A stretch of DNA of 64,000 nt from Aphelocoma coerulescens. Lineage: Eukaryota > Chordata > Aves > Passeriformes > Corvidae. Position 1 is the first letter of the stretch; each line of letters begins with the position of its first letter. The notes below the pieces were generated by a model. That model was not told where the DNA came from and searched no databases. It saw only the letters and a list, made by a program, of their open reading frames with translations. The position numbers and the translations under genes were made by a program. Of this stretch, positions 1 to 15,300 are shown one piece after another. The stretch spans positions 12,333,301-12,397,300 of the forward strand of contig NW_027184085.1 in NCBI RefSeq assembly GCF_041296385.1, read 5' to 3'.

Positions 1-167
1 TGTGTACACACATACTCAAGTAATTACAGTACTTTGATAGTAGTACAGTACTAAGATCAGGTACTTTGACAGCGGGTATTTCAAATACTGAAACTTTTAC
101 AAATCTTTATTTTCTATTCCAAATTATCATAGCAAAGTGATTACAATCTTGACAGATTTTAACCTAC

Positions 168-304
168 TTTGATCCTGGAATCTTTCATTTATGTGAGCCC
201 TGCTGTGTTGCTCTTGGCTTAGCTGCTGTTCATGTAAATCCACAGGGGTTGTGTTAATTCCAGTCCCTTCAAGATACAGTCGGATTCTTTGCCGCCACTG
301 CCAC
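168..304 (-). CDS. NADK2: NADK2 exon 6 (last exon in the window)
   Basis: This exon encodes WQWRQRIRLYLEGTGINTT then PVDLHEQQLSQEQHSRAHI and ends near FQDQ. The acceptor is TCTTAG/GTGGCAG. I place the donor at CAAA/GTAGGTT, because reading on reaches a stop about 15 codons later and the mammalian protein continues. The donor is supported by consensus only, so the low-coordinate end is less certain than the rest. Confidence 0.88.
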
Positions 305-3300
305 CTAAGAGAGGAGAAAGAAGTCCGTATGAGCAGCTGAAATATTCATTACAAAATTAAATAGGATTTGAAAGTCTTCACTCTCAAAGCAGAACATCTT
401 AAGATCAGAAGCTAAACATATTCAAAGTCATATTTCAAGTTTTAGAGTTTCCACTATGACTTCTAAATTTAAAAAGTTAATTGTACTAAATTGTCAACTC
501 TTCACACTTACGAATTTGCTACCTAATGTTTCTTGCATGTGTAAAAATGTGTAAAATAAGAGGACACAGGCCAAAAGTAGTCTATAAAAATCATATGTAA
601 CAACTCTCCTTTTTAGGCATGTGACCCTAACTTGTGAATGAATGACTGATGCAATGCTTTGAGAATAAAGAGCTCTCAAGGATTTATACAGCAGTACATG
701 CCATACTTTTAACATCTTTTGTTTGTATTTGTCCAGAAAAGAAGCTCTATGCATCCGTTTATAAATAAGGCCCCAAGTATCCTCTCATTTTAACAAACAC
801 TCCTGGCCTAGGAATTTAGGGTGTTTAAGAGGAATTCATTTGAAGCAAGAGAAGGATATAAAAGCCGTGTTACAACATTCCAATTTTTTTATTTTTCCCT
901 AATCAATTCCTTTTTCCTCTTACAACCTAAGAGATGTCATAAAACAAAATAGCAATAGTTTTGACTAAGAAAGCACATCACAAGTGAGTGTTATGAACAC
1001 ATCTTTTCTCTGTTCATACTGTTGATATCCATGTGACAGTAACCAGTTTTTCCTGAAATTACATGAGACTTATGCTTTATATGACTACATTGCTAGTTTT
1101 TCCTCATTGTCATCTTTATAGAGCCTCATTTACACAACCTATCTGCCCTTAAATTCCAAATATGATTTTAGGTAGTCATGCAGAAAGCATGCAGTAAGTA
1201 TCACTATATTAGCCTCCTTACAATGCTCATGGCTAGAACATGTCACATTCCCTACAAAATTAGAAAATGGGACTGTACCTCTTTTATACCCCTATTCAGA
1301 GAACCTACTACACCACTGACCACCATGAAAAGAAACACCAGAAGCCCTTCCAGACAAGGTTTCAGTTACCTATTTCAAAGTTTGCTTAGGGCCAAACAAA
1401 ACTAAGAACTGTCAAATCAAACACCTGCTTGTGTCCTTGCTTAAGAATAAAGTTTCTGTTATTTCAGAAAAATAATTAGGGAAATCCTTTCTGTTTCACT
1501 CTGGTGAGGTTTCAGCTCCATAACGAGCAATAACAGGAGTGCCAGCAACAAAAATACAATTTTGTTTCCAGCAAAACATCAAAACTGCCAAATGTCAAGG
1601 GAATTTATCTGCATAAACACAGAGTTTTATTTAAGCAACTTAGAATGATGGAGACTAAAAAGTTTCTGTTTTCTAAATCTTAGAGTATGTGAGTGAAAGT
1701 TCCTGTTTTTTTAGCAACATATTTTTCAACACATTGAAACTCCTTCAGTTATTTATCCTGGCAACTGTACTCATTTCAGAACTTTTCTATGGCACAAATA
1801 CAGCTACATTTCAAGCTACAAATTTAATATGCTAGAAGTATAAACAAAAATCAATTGCTGTATACTTTCACATGAGTGACTGATTTTTGTTTGATGGTTT
1901 GTCGTCATAAAAGTATTCTGGAAAGTTATTATATACACAGAACAATGTCCCTTATTAAGTAGTTATTAAAAACTCTTCCCTAGTCTGTCCTTTAAAATTC
2001 AGCTTGCTTCTTTTTAAATCAAGTAAGATTGTTCTATTTAAGAATATCTGGTACTGAAAACATCAAGCTATATTCAGCATGAAGAGAAGTTCTGCCTTAC
2101 ACTAATCTGTTAACTAAATTTAAGCCACTTTATCTCAATCACCAAAACCCCAGAAGCAACACACTGACCATTTCCTAACTGAATGTGTTTCACTAGCTTC
2201 TATTCTTATGTATTGTATGTTTTTGAATCCTAAAAAATATGCAAACCAATATACTCGTACTTACAAGAATGCAGTTCCTTATTTCTGAATTTACTAAATC
2301 AGAAGTGAAAATCTATTACTGCAGGTCATACCAGAAGATTTTTTGCTGGAACTAGTTTTATCATTTGTATTCCAATCTCACTCTTGACCACAAACTCATT
2401 TTTCAACATTTTAAACATCTACAGAGAATTCACAATCTGAGCCATTAAGATTTTACTAAGCTGCACCTGGTCCTTAGGAATTGCACATGATTAGGTGTTT
2501 TCCAATCCCTCTATGTTTTTGAAAACCAAAGATCAGTGAATCCTACCTGAACTCACCACGATAAAGCTTCTGTAGAGCTTCAGGAAATGAATGTGTATAT
2601 CTCACAGGCAAGCACAAGTGACCCTCTGATCTGGTAGCAAAAAATGACAATGAAAATGACAGTATTACTGTTCAGATTTGGTACCTTTGGAAAACAAAAT
2701 GAAACAAAGTAGGTCTCCCTTTGTGTTACATCTAGATATGCTACACTTTTGAGACCTTTATGAATCTGTACTATTCTTGCACAGTAGCACATCAGCGACC
2801 ATACACTGCTTTCAGCTCCTTGAGTCTGTGGGTCTGAGACAGGATATTTCTCCCACACTTCCCCTAAAAACTGTCTGTTCAGCTAGTAATCCTGCAGGAA
2901 TATGTAAACACTAATATAGTTCCTGTCACCATTCTTGGCAAGTTATTTAAGCTTAATAAACCTGGCAGGTGAGAAAATTTCCTCCATTTACAAACAAGTT
3001 AGCAACACAAACAGCTAAACAACATGCCTAAGATGAAAAGAATCTCATGTCAAAACCAGAAGACTAAACACTGCTCCCTTCCATGAGTAAGATGTGACAA
3101 TTTAAAGGTACTTGTTATTTGAACCCTGCTAGTCAGGCTTGATAATACAGAATAGCTACTCAGAGCATTTGAGAAGTTTTGGAAGAGAAGTAAGGTATGA
3201 AAGGAATTAAACCTTTTGACAACCACTTTATGTACTGGGAATAAACTGTCACTATCAAAAGCAGAAATCTAAATCTAGACTTCTCAGCAGGCAGAGCCTT

Positions 3301-6300
3301 GTGAATTCTGAGTTTCATCTGCCATCCATTTGAAGGTTATACCAACCAAGCAGTACTAACACACTGCATCCACTGAGCTGTAAGATTGATATGGGCAGGT
3401 GGGTGCAGCTTGTGCAGAGTTTATAATAGGACAACTAAGTGCCAACAATTGGCTCAGGAGACTGAGTCTTCTGAGGTATCACATGGTTTACATGAAGAAA
3501 CCACAGCAAACTTCATCTGAGGCTCTACTGGATCCACCCTCTTCACAAAGAAATTACGTTTCTGTGTGTTCAGGCACCACACTTAGCTGCTTTTATGAAG
3601 TCCTGCTTCCTGTCTAAGTTCTATACTGCCATCCCCTAGCCTCAAATTTCTGGTTAGTAATTCAACTTAGCTAGCTGCAAGTGCTGTTACACTGGTGTGT
3701 GAGAACAGTTACGGCAGTGTAACAGTTATGCTTACCCAATACTAAATGTCCTCTCAGATGAGACAGGATAACTTGCTGTGGAAACTGTTCTGAAAAAACA
3801 ACAGGTTGCCTTGGTATCTACAACCCACTAAAACAGACATTTATGTTGCCAAACGCTACAGGTATGCCTCATGTACCATGGAAACAGATGCACAGTGTGC
3901 CTAATAAAAAATAAAGCACTGCTTTCCCAAATATGTTTACCTTTCAGGATCAGTGTTTATGCCGATGACTGGTTTAAATTTATCGAAGACCTTACTGGCT
4001 GCCAACAACATCGTACCATCACCTACAGAAAAGACAGACCAAAAGTTAGTTTCACTTCACATTCTAGTACCAGAATGTACTCCAGTATTATCATTATGTG
4101 CTTTTGTATTAACAACAAATCAGGCAAGCTGGACAAAAATACAATGAGACAAAACTACTGACACCTTTCAAATAGGAGTAGTGACAACTGAATTCAAGAT
4201 GGCAAACATAACTGGAAAAAGTACAACTTATCTGATAGCTATACATGCCCAGGCAATTCAATGTGGCAGAAGCAAGCTTTAAAAGAGATTTATGGAAATT
4301 TCTGTACTTTTACCAGCAGGTAAGAGAAATTCTTTAACAAAAGTAAATTTAGAAAGTATTGCTAAACAAAGCCACAGGAGACAGGAAACAAAACCAAATG
4401 TTACTGTGAATCACATAAAAACAATGACTTCAGCTTCACCCCAGCTGCCCTCCTAGAAGGCAATTTAAAGGTCTTATTTGGCCCCAGATAGGGATACTTG
4501 GAGAAGAAGTCTTAGGTATGTAGAAATCTTGGAAGTAGAAATCTTTAAATGTACTGGCTTCTCCATATATTGGTATTTTTTCCTGTCTGTTAAACAGAAG
4601 ACAACTATAACCTCATCCACTCTTTGCACAAAGATATAAGCTCTGAAAAGCATGAAGACATAAGCTCTGAAAACCTCAGATCATGTATCACTTCCCAGCT
4701 GCTTCCCTCAACAATAAAAAATTTTGCCACAGACAAACTGGCACTTTAGAGAAGTTCTTAGAAATCTGCAAGAGTGTATCAGAATGCTTCACAAATATAT
4801 ACATAAACCTTTCTACCCATCCTTCACAGTGACCAGTACCTAAGGGCAAACTGGACTAGTGGGAAGAGAGAAAGCTGTGGTCAAGCCTATTTGCCACAGA
4901 TGAGTGAGCCCAGCAACACAATGCTGTATTTGCAGCATATCCCAAAAAAACCCACTGAATGAATGGCTGCAATCCAATATTAAAAATAAACAGTCAGGTT
5001 AGTTGCTCTGTTGTTCATCTGAAAAACACTTATCAGTGGCACAAGATGCTCAGAAGTTGCAGACTTTTACCTGTACCATCCAACTTGATACGCCAGTCAC
5101 TGGATTAAGTGTGAAAGCAAGAAAGACAGTTTGAGCAAGGGGACCATGAGGTAGTACATTGCTCTACACCTCATATCCCAAAAAACGAGTAGTTTTTTAG
5201 GGCTACATAAAATCACATGACATCAAGCATTTTATCCTCTTTAGTTGAAAACTATAGTAAATTCCACAGTTTATACTGTTTTACACATGCCAAACTTTTC
5301 TAGTGGCCATATACTGGGACTCATTTCCATGGGCTTCAATTTTAGATACTAGAGGTAGTACAAGACGGTCATAACCACTGCATTTTATCAGATTTTCTCA
5401 CAATTAGATTAGCAATTTGTTTTCAGAATGTGCATACTTCCAATTGCTTCACAACTGTGAAGTATTTTTGAGAAACATATCTATGAGAACATATTTGTGA
5501 AACAAATACTTCCCTTCCATAAAGTCATACCTCCTGCTGATATAACAGCATCTGCCCACCGAACTGTCTCTTCATTATATTCTCGACGCTTAACAAGACG
5601 AACTTCTATCCTCTCGTTCCTGTAAAGTTCAGAAAAAGTCTGAATTCTGTCCTGGACTGTTCTTTGTCACAGCCTTCCGAAAAGCTGTCATGCAGCTAAG
5701 GAGTAATTACACTCCTATTTGGCTTATAAACACTTGACACACAAATCCCATACAACTTTCTTGTTTATTTTCAAGATGATAATAGGGCATATTAGTCAAC
5801 TGAACTGAGCCAGTTCACATGATGGTTCTTTCAGGAATGCCTGTTCAACTGCATCACTCTCTTTTCAGTACTCCTGTTTTATTAGTGCTGGTAACAAGGC
5901 TTCCTTTTGTTTCACACAATCCATGGATATTTGCACTGTGTCTGAAATCCTCAATAGCCATACAATCTTACCGTAAGCTGTCTACAACATGCTCCACATT
6001 TTTTGTGTGAATGCGATGCCGTTCCAGCAGACCAGCATAGTTAGATCCCTTCAAGGCAAGCTGTAAAACACAAATGGTTTTTGTAGAAGTTCATTGTTGG
6101 GGGTCTCCCCCCCCCCCCGCCATTTGGTCCTGGGAGAGGGGCCCTGAGGGCACAGACACACGGGGTTTCCCTGCCCCTGGTCAGCCTCGTTCCCCACTGG
6201 TTGTTTTGTGTTCCCCTGCGCGGGCAAGGACCCTCGGGTCCCGTGATTGCCGCAGTTCCTCGGCAGAGCCCCGGCCACGCGGCTGGAGAAATAAACATCT

Positions 6301-9300
6301 CTCTGAAACATCTAGCAAGAATCAGTCCACATAGATATTCTTTTCCACGGGCCTCATTGTCTGATATACGTGTTGCAGTATCCCCACTGTAACAGTTCAT
6401 CACTACAGTAAGTGCTCTTGAGCAGTGCAAATACAAGCTATAAAAAAAGCATGTCTTTTCTCTCAGCAGAGATCCGTTCTTATAAGCATTCCATTAATTA
6501 CATCTCTATATACATAGCAGTCAGCTTATATTGACTAATTCATTAAATGATTCACATGGTCACAACAGTCAATAATCACAGACTACACAAATATGCAAAC
6601 AAGCATACTACATTGACTTCCACGCAACTTCCGACATTTTGCTCCTCCTGAATCTGCCAATTGATTTAAACTGTACATAAAGTTACACTAACTGAGCTTC
6701 TGCCATGTGCTAAAAGCTCAAGGTTGTGCTGTAGAGAAGACAGGGAACAGAAAAAGCAACAGGAATGACAATTAAGAAAACAGAGCCTGAAATGCCTGCA
6801 GCATTACCCTTCAAATTGTATTTGAGCTAAAATGGAAGACTGCCAAGTGCTGACAAAGGTGATATTTTCTCTGCATGAAAAAAAAGCTTAAGGACAATTT
6901 ACCTACTACCTTTGAAATCATTCCCTGGATTATATGCCGCATTTTTTAAACAAGTTGGTAACAAACAATAACAAGACAAACTGTGCAGGTGCATTCTAGT
7001 CTCATCTCTCCTGGAAACTGGAGAATTTAAATATTTAATCTTGACACAATCTTCAGACCATGGAAATATTTTGCAGTTTATACAGATACACTCTTACGAG
7101 CAGGCAGGTGAGACTACTGACTGCAGATTAGTCTTTCAACAAGTTTTCGTGCGAGTAATTCAGTCACCATTGGTTCTTTATCTTATCTAGCAAGGGGGGC
7201 CCTCATCTGGGGCTGATACTGCCAAATATGTGTGTGCGTGGAGATAAAGAAAGTGAAAGAAAGAGGGTGCAAAGAATGTTAAGCAAAAGGAGTCTATAAA
7301 TATATTCATAGTGAAAGTGATCCTGCTTTGAGCAGCAGGCTCCTCATGCTCCTTCTAGCCTGAATTCAAGTACCATTACACTGTCACTGCTTCCTTTTCC
7401 CTGAACAGTTAAAACCAATTTATCAGCAGAGAAACAGAACTTCTCCTAGAGTTTGTGTAGAGGAATTCATCTGTGCCAAAGGCTCTAAACAGGCACTTCC
7501 AGCAATTTATTCAAGTTCAAAGTTTTATACCATTCCAAGAGAAAGTTGTGCCAGACAGCCTCATCTAATCCCATTTTTATAGACTCACACACTACACAAC
7601 TCCTGAGAGAAGGGAAGAGCACTGCTGGGATATGACTGAAGTCAACCACAATCCAATACCCAGGAAATGCAATCTTTATGCATCTGACACCCATTCACAT
7701 CAAGAAATCCAACCATGAGCTAAGCACATGAGACAGACTCGGCACCGAAGAAGTTACAGAAAAGTATGTATTTGGCTGCTCTGGAACAGCATTGCTGTTC
7801 CACTCAGTGTGTTTACAATTGGCAAGTAACTTGCAGGAACAAAATCTTCAGGTCATCTTATAGCTGGGATCAGGAAACCACTTCCAACAGACTCACAGGG
7901 TGCCTGGATGCATCAAGGCACTAAAAGCAGACAGTGGGAGTAGCTGCCTGCCAGCTATGCAGGATCACATACAGACACAGGCATGTGGATGATCAGGAAA
8001 CATCCAGACAATTATGCAGGCTTTTTTTACAAAGCTTGCTCACACTGGTTTACTGGGGTACAGGGTGTTATGCCCCTTTAACTGCCTCACACACTTAAAT
8101 CTTTTGTTTCTACTCCTGAGCTACAATGCTGTGCACCCTGGACCCCTCTTAGTCGTGCAGAGTCCACGGTGTCGCACTGGGAACTCGAATGGTGGTGCCC
8201 CTGTGGGCTCTGAGGAGGGAAAGAGTACACAGGGCTATGCTAGTTACTGCACTGCCCATTGCTGGGTCTGCTGTCAGCCTCTCATGATCCATTTGGATGG
8301 GAAAGGAAAAGGTAGAAAGGGAAGAAGGAGGTACTTGCCTCCCTCAGATATCTGCCGCTGAGCACCATAGTCTACTTTGCTAGAAGAATTTTCAATTGCA
8401 CATTCAAAGCACAAATTGATCTTTCTTTACAATAAGAACAAGAAATCCACAACCAAACAATTTCCAAAAAACACCAACTGTTACTAAAATTAGGGTTCCT
8501 CTAGAAATATCCGCTGGAAATGAAACAAGCACCTGACCAGCAGACTGCTGCAGCAGCACACATTTTCCAGGCTGCTGTTTCCACAGAAAATAGAAACCAC
8601 AAACTCCACATTACAATTTTATGTACTTCATTTATTTGGCTAATTTGTCATTACACTATCTTTCAACTTGGTGGAAGAGAGCTTTTATCTCAGAACAATA
8701 AGAATGTAATAATTCTCTGTGTGATCATTTGCAGGTTTTTGAGCCACCAACATCAGTGCTGAGCCTACAGCTAACATTTCCCTGGCACCACCAGGAATGA
8801 GAGGTATGGGTAGTGCCCTTGCTACAGAACAGAGTCTGTTCTGTAACTTCCATTTGCTACAACTGAGTTAAATTATTTCAACAACAGCTTCAGAAAACAG
8901 AAGAGGTCATTCAGCAAATAAACTCAGTATTCTGACAACTGGATGAACCTTTTCAGCAGCACTCTAGAACAGGCATTGAATGTGTAGATCTCCCCTTTGA
9001 ATTTAGCTCTAGAACAAGAAAGCAAGTATTACTAAACAACAAGAAAAATGAAAAGTTAGGGCCTTGAGTTTAAATGGCTGTGCTACATCTAGGGAATTAA
9101 CAAATTGTCCTGATTTGCAAAAGGCTCTAGAGACTACAACAGTCTGTTCATCTCCAGCCTCATCTCTCTAGTTCAGAGATTAATAACTTGCAAGTTCATT
9201 CATCTAAGAATACACAAAGGGAAAGCCTGACTGAGCCTAACCACAGTCAAGTATTATCCAACAGGAATGCTAATCATCAGCTGCTCTCACTCAACTACTC

Positions 9301-12300
9301 CAAAGAACCAGAGAAGTGCCCACAGTCCTTGTGGTCAGAGGACACAGAATCACAGAGTGGTTGAGCTAGAATGGACCTCTGGAGGTCCTCTGGTCCAACC
9401 CCAAGCTCAGGCAGGGCCACCTGAAGCCACCTGTCCAGTACCACATCCAGATGGCTTTAGAAGATCTTCACAGATGGAGTCCCTACCACATCTCTGGACA
9501 AACTGTGCCAGTGTCCAGTCACCCTCACAGTGAAAAAGTGTCTCCTGATGTTCAGACAGACACACCTGTATTTCACTGCCTCTGCTCCTGCCTCATATCC
9601 AGCACCTGACTGCCACATGAAAACTATGACAAATGCTGCTGCTGGAAAGAGTTTTGCACTTAGGATAAAGTGTAAGACCAAACCGAGACTACCACCTGCT
9701 TTTTACTTTAAAAGAGATGAAGGCAAAGATCAGGCAGTCCAATTGCTGTATGCATGACCACCTCCCTAAAGAGCCTTGAAGGAACTTGGGACGTACAGAC
9801 AACAAAAGGACAGCCTGGCTCCTGAGCCCAATCATCAGACAGGCCCCCAAACCTATGCCAGGTTTGGGTTTTGTCAACTGACTCCTCAGAAAGGCACAGA
9901 GGTATTAAACTCTGCATGAAGACAACTTTCAAGCTCTTCTCCCTTTGGAGGAAGCTCTGATTTACAAGTAGGCCTAGTAATCTGACCTCATTACCATGCA
10001 AAATGCATGAATATATATACAAGAGCTATTCTATCAAAAAATTCATTAGCATATGAAAACAAAGACAAATTGGACAAAAATACATTCAGGCACAACTTCA
10101 GTAGTAGTCTTAAACCTCACAGCAGAAATGCAATGCAAAGTAGACTTCCAGAAGAGCTTGTGGTGAAAAATATACTCAGGGGAGCAGAACATTTCCTGTG
10201 AATGGAGCTATTTTTCCTAGACTGAAGGAGAAAAGATCTAAATCAAATATCTAAGAATAGCTCTTCTTGAATAATCTGGCCTGATCCTTCTTGAAAGAAA
10301 GGATAATTTTTCACAAAGCTCCTCTAATAACCACTTAAGCAAGGAACTTTTGCTTGACTGCCTTCCTTCTGTAGTCTTAGCCTGCACCTCTGGCAAGTCC
10401 CACCTCATTTGGTTTAAACTGTGGGTCTGCTGTCCTTTAGTAATGTTGGCCCTGCAGGAACACTGCTGCACAACAAGGACATGGCTTCTAGACACAAATA
10501 CAGAAGCAACATGAAGCCCAGCAACATCAGAATACCCAATGTTGTCTACATATGTGGATTATGACCCTTGATCTAGACAATGGGAAAAAGAAAGCGACAT
10601 CTGAGTCCTATGGCATTGCTAATCTAAGCATTAGGATAAAAGAGTATGTTCTCTCAATACAGCAATATGGATATTGTCTGGAGTGAATTTGTCAACTGAG
10701 CACCTTCTGCATCTTATCCTAGTAGAATCACAAAATGATCTGGTTTGAAGGGACCTTAAAGATCATCCAGCTACAGCCACCCTGTTCTGGACACCTTCCA
10801 CTAGATCAGGCTGCCCAGAGTTCCATCCAATCTGGACTTGGACACTTTGAGGGATGGTGCATCCACAAGTTCTCTGGGCAACCTTTGCCAGAGCTTCACC
10901 ACCTTCACAATAAATGATTTCTTCCTAATAGCTAAACCATAACCCCTCTTTCAACTTAAAGCCATTCCATTCATTCAATACACTCAGAGGGACTCGTAAA
11001 AGGTCCTTCTTGAGCTTTCTTGTGGAGCCCCTTCAGTACTAGAAGGTGCTATAAACTCTCCTCAGAGCCTTCTCTTCTCTAGGCTGAACAGCTCAAACTG
11101 TCTTGTCCTCACAGAAGAGGTGCTCCAGCCCCATGAACATCTTTGTGGCCATCCCCTGGACTTGTCCAGTAAGACTAAATGAAACTTTCCAGATGCACTT
11201 TGGCCTTATATGAATACATATATATTCTCATTACTAGGCTTATCCTGAATTTACAGCACTAACCTTCATGCAGCCTTAAACTGCCACTGCACCAGGGGGA
11301 GTTAATGCCTTGGTGTATCAGTCACTTGTTTTATAACTGCTGTTCATTCAGGAGTTAAACTGTCTGATGAGAAAGGGGGTGGGGGGGGGAGCTAACAACA
11401 ACAAAAAGCATAGATCTAGAAACAATTACTCTCTCAAATTTCCACAATGAACTTGCCCACACATGCACCCCATCTGGAAAACAAGAGCAGATCACTGCTT
11501 TTCAGTCTACCCAACTTCTACAGAAAGAACCACCATACAATACAAATGTATTTAGGGAGCAACAGCTGAATACAAAAAATATGAATTTTAAGCTAAAGTC
11601 AAAAATACTCCGAGCACTATAGGTATAACAATCTCTTTCTAAGCAGAGTACAGCACTTAAGTCCTGTACTTTCAGAAATTGTCTCTTGAGATTTAACCAC
11701 ATGTCCCAAGTACAGCCAAAGTTAGTGTTCAGCTTTGTTCTGTTTAAAAAAACCCCAAGATTTTGACAGGCTTATAGAAAAAATATTTTTCTCAATACAT
11801 TAAGTTTTGAACTAGAAACAGTTTTGAATATAGGACATGCTTCAAGCCATAAACTTCTCTTAGCTTTCCTGACAAAACTTGACTTTGACTCAAAACTTAC
11901 TTAATTACCAAAGTCTGTCAATCTATATGCAAGTAATTATCCTGTGTTCTGGTGTTAACTACTAGTTAAGGCAAAGCTCAATCTGTCATGCTAAAAACAA
12001 ATGCAATTTTCCTCACAGGTCAGGTACACACTAAACTGTTGGATTTCTAAGGAGCTCAAATGACATATTTGAGCTTTTCTATTTCACAATGTAAAAATAA
12101 TCCACATATAAGTACACAGGATTAAAGCATGGTTCAGCTTCTGAATCTTAGATAATAAAATACTGACAATAAAATAGATAAATAAACTGAGCAGCTAGCC
12201 ATAGCAGAACTTGCCCAATAGATATCTGTATCTTGGAGACACATTTCAAGTGTCCCAGACAAAAGGGTCTGCTAGGGTAGGCACAGCAAGCTTGAACCAC

Positions 12301-15300
12301 AACTCTGGATGGTGTTTCTACCAGCCATCAGCTGGAATTGATGAGGGAGCTGAATTAGATGGTTGTACACAACAGATACCCAGGTTTGGACAGGGCACTA
12401 ACTTTCACGGTAAGTGCAGGACAGCACACCCACCCTCGATGTATAGCAGAAAACAAGTATCATTTGTGAGCTCCAATTGCTGTATTCACAGCAATGACAG
12501 CCAGTTTGCTGACAACACCAAGATGTGTGGTGCAGTTGATATGCTGGAGGGTGAAGGTGTCAGCCATGGGACCTTGACAGGTTTGAGAGGTGGGTCTGTA
12601 TAAACCTCGTAAAATTGAACAAGGCCAAATGCACAGTGCTGCACCTGGGCTGGGGGCAAGTCCCACTATCAATATCAGGCTGTGGGAGGTAGGGATAGAG
12701 AGCAGCTATGGAGAAGGACTGGAAGGTGTTGGTGAATGAACAGCTGGACATGGCTCAGCAATGTGAGCTCACAGCCCAGGAAGATACCCCAGGCTGCACC
12801 CAGAATGTCTGGGTGGCAGCAGGGGAGGGAGGGGATTCTCTGCTCTGCTGAGACCCACCTGGAGCACTGCATCCAGCCCTGGGGTCCCAGCACAGGAAGG
12901 ACAGGGACCTGTTGGAGTACAGAGAAGGGCCACAAGGGTGATGAGAGAGCTGGAGAACCTCTCCTGTGAAGACAGGCTGAGAGAGATCTTTAATATCCCT
13001 CCTTTCACAGAAGCTGCTTGACTTCTTAAAAGGGGAAATGTGGTCTCCTAATTGCTTTTGCACTAGAAATAGTAAATGCATCATCTGATCTCATATGGTC
13101 TGGCTACAGATAAAGACTCAAGACAGTATTGCCACCACATTTAGAAAAAAAAGCTAGTCAAATTTAAGTATTTACTGAAAACTTCCAGGCTTATTGAATA
13201 ATACTGTTTGATAAGTCACTGGCTTAATGTGGCATGTCAACTCTGACTGGATGCCAGGTGCCCACCAAAGCTGCTCTATCACACCCCTTCACAATGAGAT
13301 AGGGAAGAGAAAATATAAGGAAAGGCTCACAAGTTGAGATAAAGACAGGGAGAGATCACTCATCAGTTACCATCAGAGATTAAACACACTCAGCTTGGGG
13401 AAATGAACTGAACTTATTATGAATCAAAATCAGGGCAGGATAATGAGAAGTAAAACAAATCTTAAAAACACCTTCCCTCCATCCCTCCGTTTTTCCCAGC
13501 TCTCCCTCCTCCCCCTCAGCAGAACACGGATATGGGCATGGGGGTTACAGTCAGTTCATCTTAAGTTGTTTCTGACACTGCTCAGGTAGAGGAGCCCTTC
13601 CCCTGCCCCAGCCTGGGGGGCTCTCCCACGGGAGATAATTTTTTAAAGACTCTCCAGCATGAGTCTTTCCCATGGGCTGCAGTTCTCCACAAACTGCTCC
13701 AGCACAGGTTCCCTCCACAGGGTACAGTCCCTTAGGAAGGCTGCTATACTGTGCACCCCTTGTGGGCTCACAAGTCCTGCCAGCAAACCTGCTCCAGTGT
13801 GGGCTCTTCCCTCCGTGGGCCACAGGTCCTGCCAGGAGCCTGCTCCAGCACAGGCTTCCCATGGGGCCACAGCCTCCTTCAGGCATCCACCTGCTCCAGT
13901 GTGGGGTCCTTCCCAGGCTGCAGGTGGATCTCTGCTCCCCCGTGGACCTCCAAGAGCTGCAGGGGCACAGCTGCCTCACCATGGGCTGCAGGGGAATCTC
14001 TGCTCTGGTACCTGGAGCACCTCCTGTCCTTCCTCCTTCACTGACCTTCTGTCTGCAGAGCTGTTCCTCTCACACATTCACACTCTCCTCTCTGAGAAAT
14101 TACAATTCCACAGTAACATTTCTTCTCTCTTAAATACATTATCACAGAGATGACACTACCACCTCTGATTGGCTTGACCTAGGACACTGAGGGTCCATCT
14201 TGGATCCAGCTAGCATCAGCTGTCAGACATGGGGGGAAGCTTCTGGAAGCCTCTTACAGAAGCCACACCTGTAGTCCTCCCCACTACCAAAACCTGGCCA
14301 CACGCAACCTTTTGCTAATAACTGGTACCACTGGATTAACCCATTTTGGGACACCTTTAAGAACCTGCAGTCCAGCTCATTCAGACTTGCACAAGTGCTC
14401 TGAAACCCTCTCTAAAGTGAACCTTAAAACCAGTCTCAGTGAGCAGCTGCAGGTCCTGAGTGAACTTAAAATGCACTGGCTTCTGACAGTTTAATAGCTA
14501 AAAAATCCAATCCACATTGCTTACATGATGGCTTTGATAATGAGTATTTGCTTTAACTAAAGTAGCAGAGAAACCTAAGCAGGTTCCTGAAACAAACTCT
14601 GACTGAGGATGAGAAGCATCAAGGCTCAGGTTTAAGTTTTCCATAAAGCCTTGAACATGAATCAAGTTTTCCATTACAAACTACTGTTGAGTTGCAAGTT
14701 ATGGCATTAAATCAAGTTCCTCCTCCCTTCCCAGTCTGGATTATTACATATTATACAAGCCTCTAGCCACCTGCTTTTAAAAAAAATATGCTAGGTTAAC
14801 CAATGCAGTAAGTCAGTACCTACCACACAAGAACAGCAAGAAGGCTGGACTTACCTGACGAGCACCACTGACTGATTTACTAACTTGCTGTCAGTTGCTC
14901 AGAATTTTTCCCAGTATTGTTCCTGGCTACTTGCTTTGTTTCTACCAGTTTGCTGCATCACCCCTCATACTGCAGAAGTCCAGTAGGCTGCTTTAGCTAG
15001 GAATATTTTTTCCTTATGTTTTCCTCACTTTTTTTTCAGTAATTTAGACTTGTCACTTTCATTACACAGTCAGGGCAGGCCTTCAAATGCTATGGTAGAC
15101 TAATGTATCTTCTGTACACCAATGACTGTGAAGTATAGATATTGTAGCATTTTGTATACCATTACTTCAGTAGTAGCTGACTTCACTGGCAACATTACGT
15201 TCTGAAGTTGACAGAAATGCTGCTTTAGGGCAAGAGTTTGGTGCATACATGAACAAAAGTAAAAATGCCATAAACTGTTTTCTAATTCTTCATCCACCAC

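Larger units (their letters stand above)
1..5971. other. NADK2 introns 2-6, no further feature
   Basis: Between the NADK2 exons this stretch is AT-rich unique-looking intron sequence (305-2546, 2631-3940, 4023-5530, 5620-5971, and 1-167 of intron 6). Short open frames on both strands have no recognisable content. I see no CR1 or LTR signature here, in contrast to intron 1. Confidence 0.6.

Noticed and set aside
13551..14153. Several 75-164 codon frames on both strands
   Set aside because: They lie in the GC-rich, internally repetitive LTR-like element and recur in its second copy at 54635-55138 with different frames; no protein family fits.
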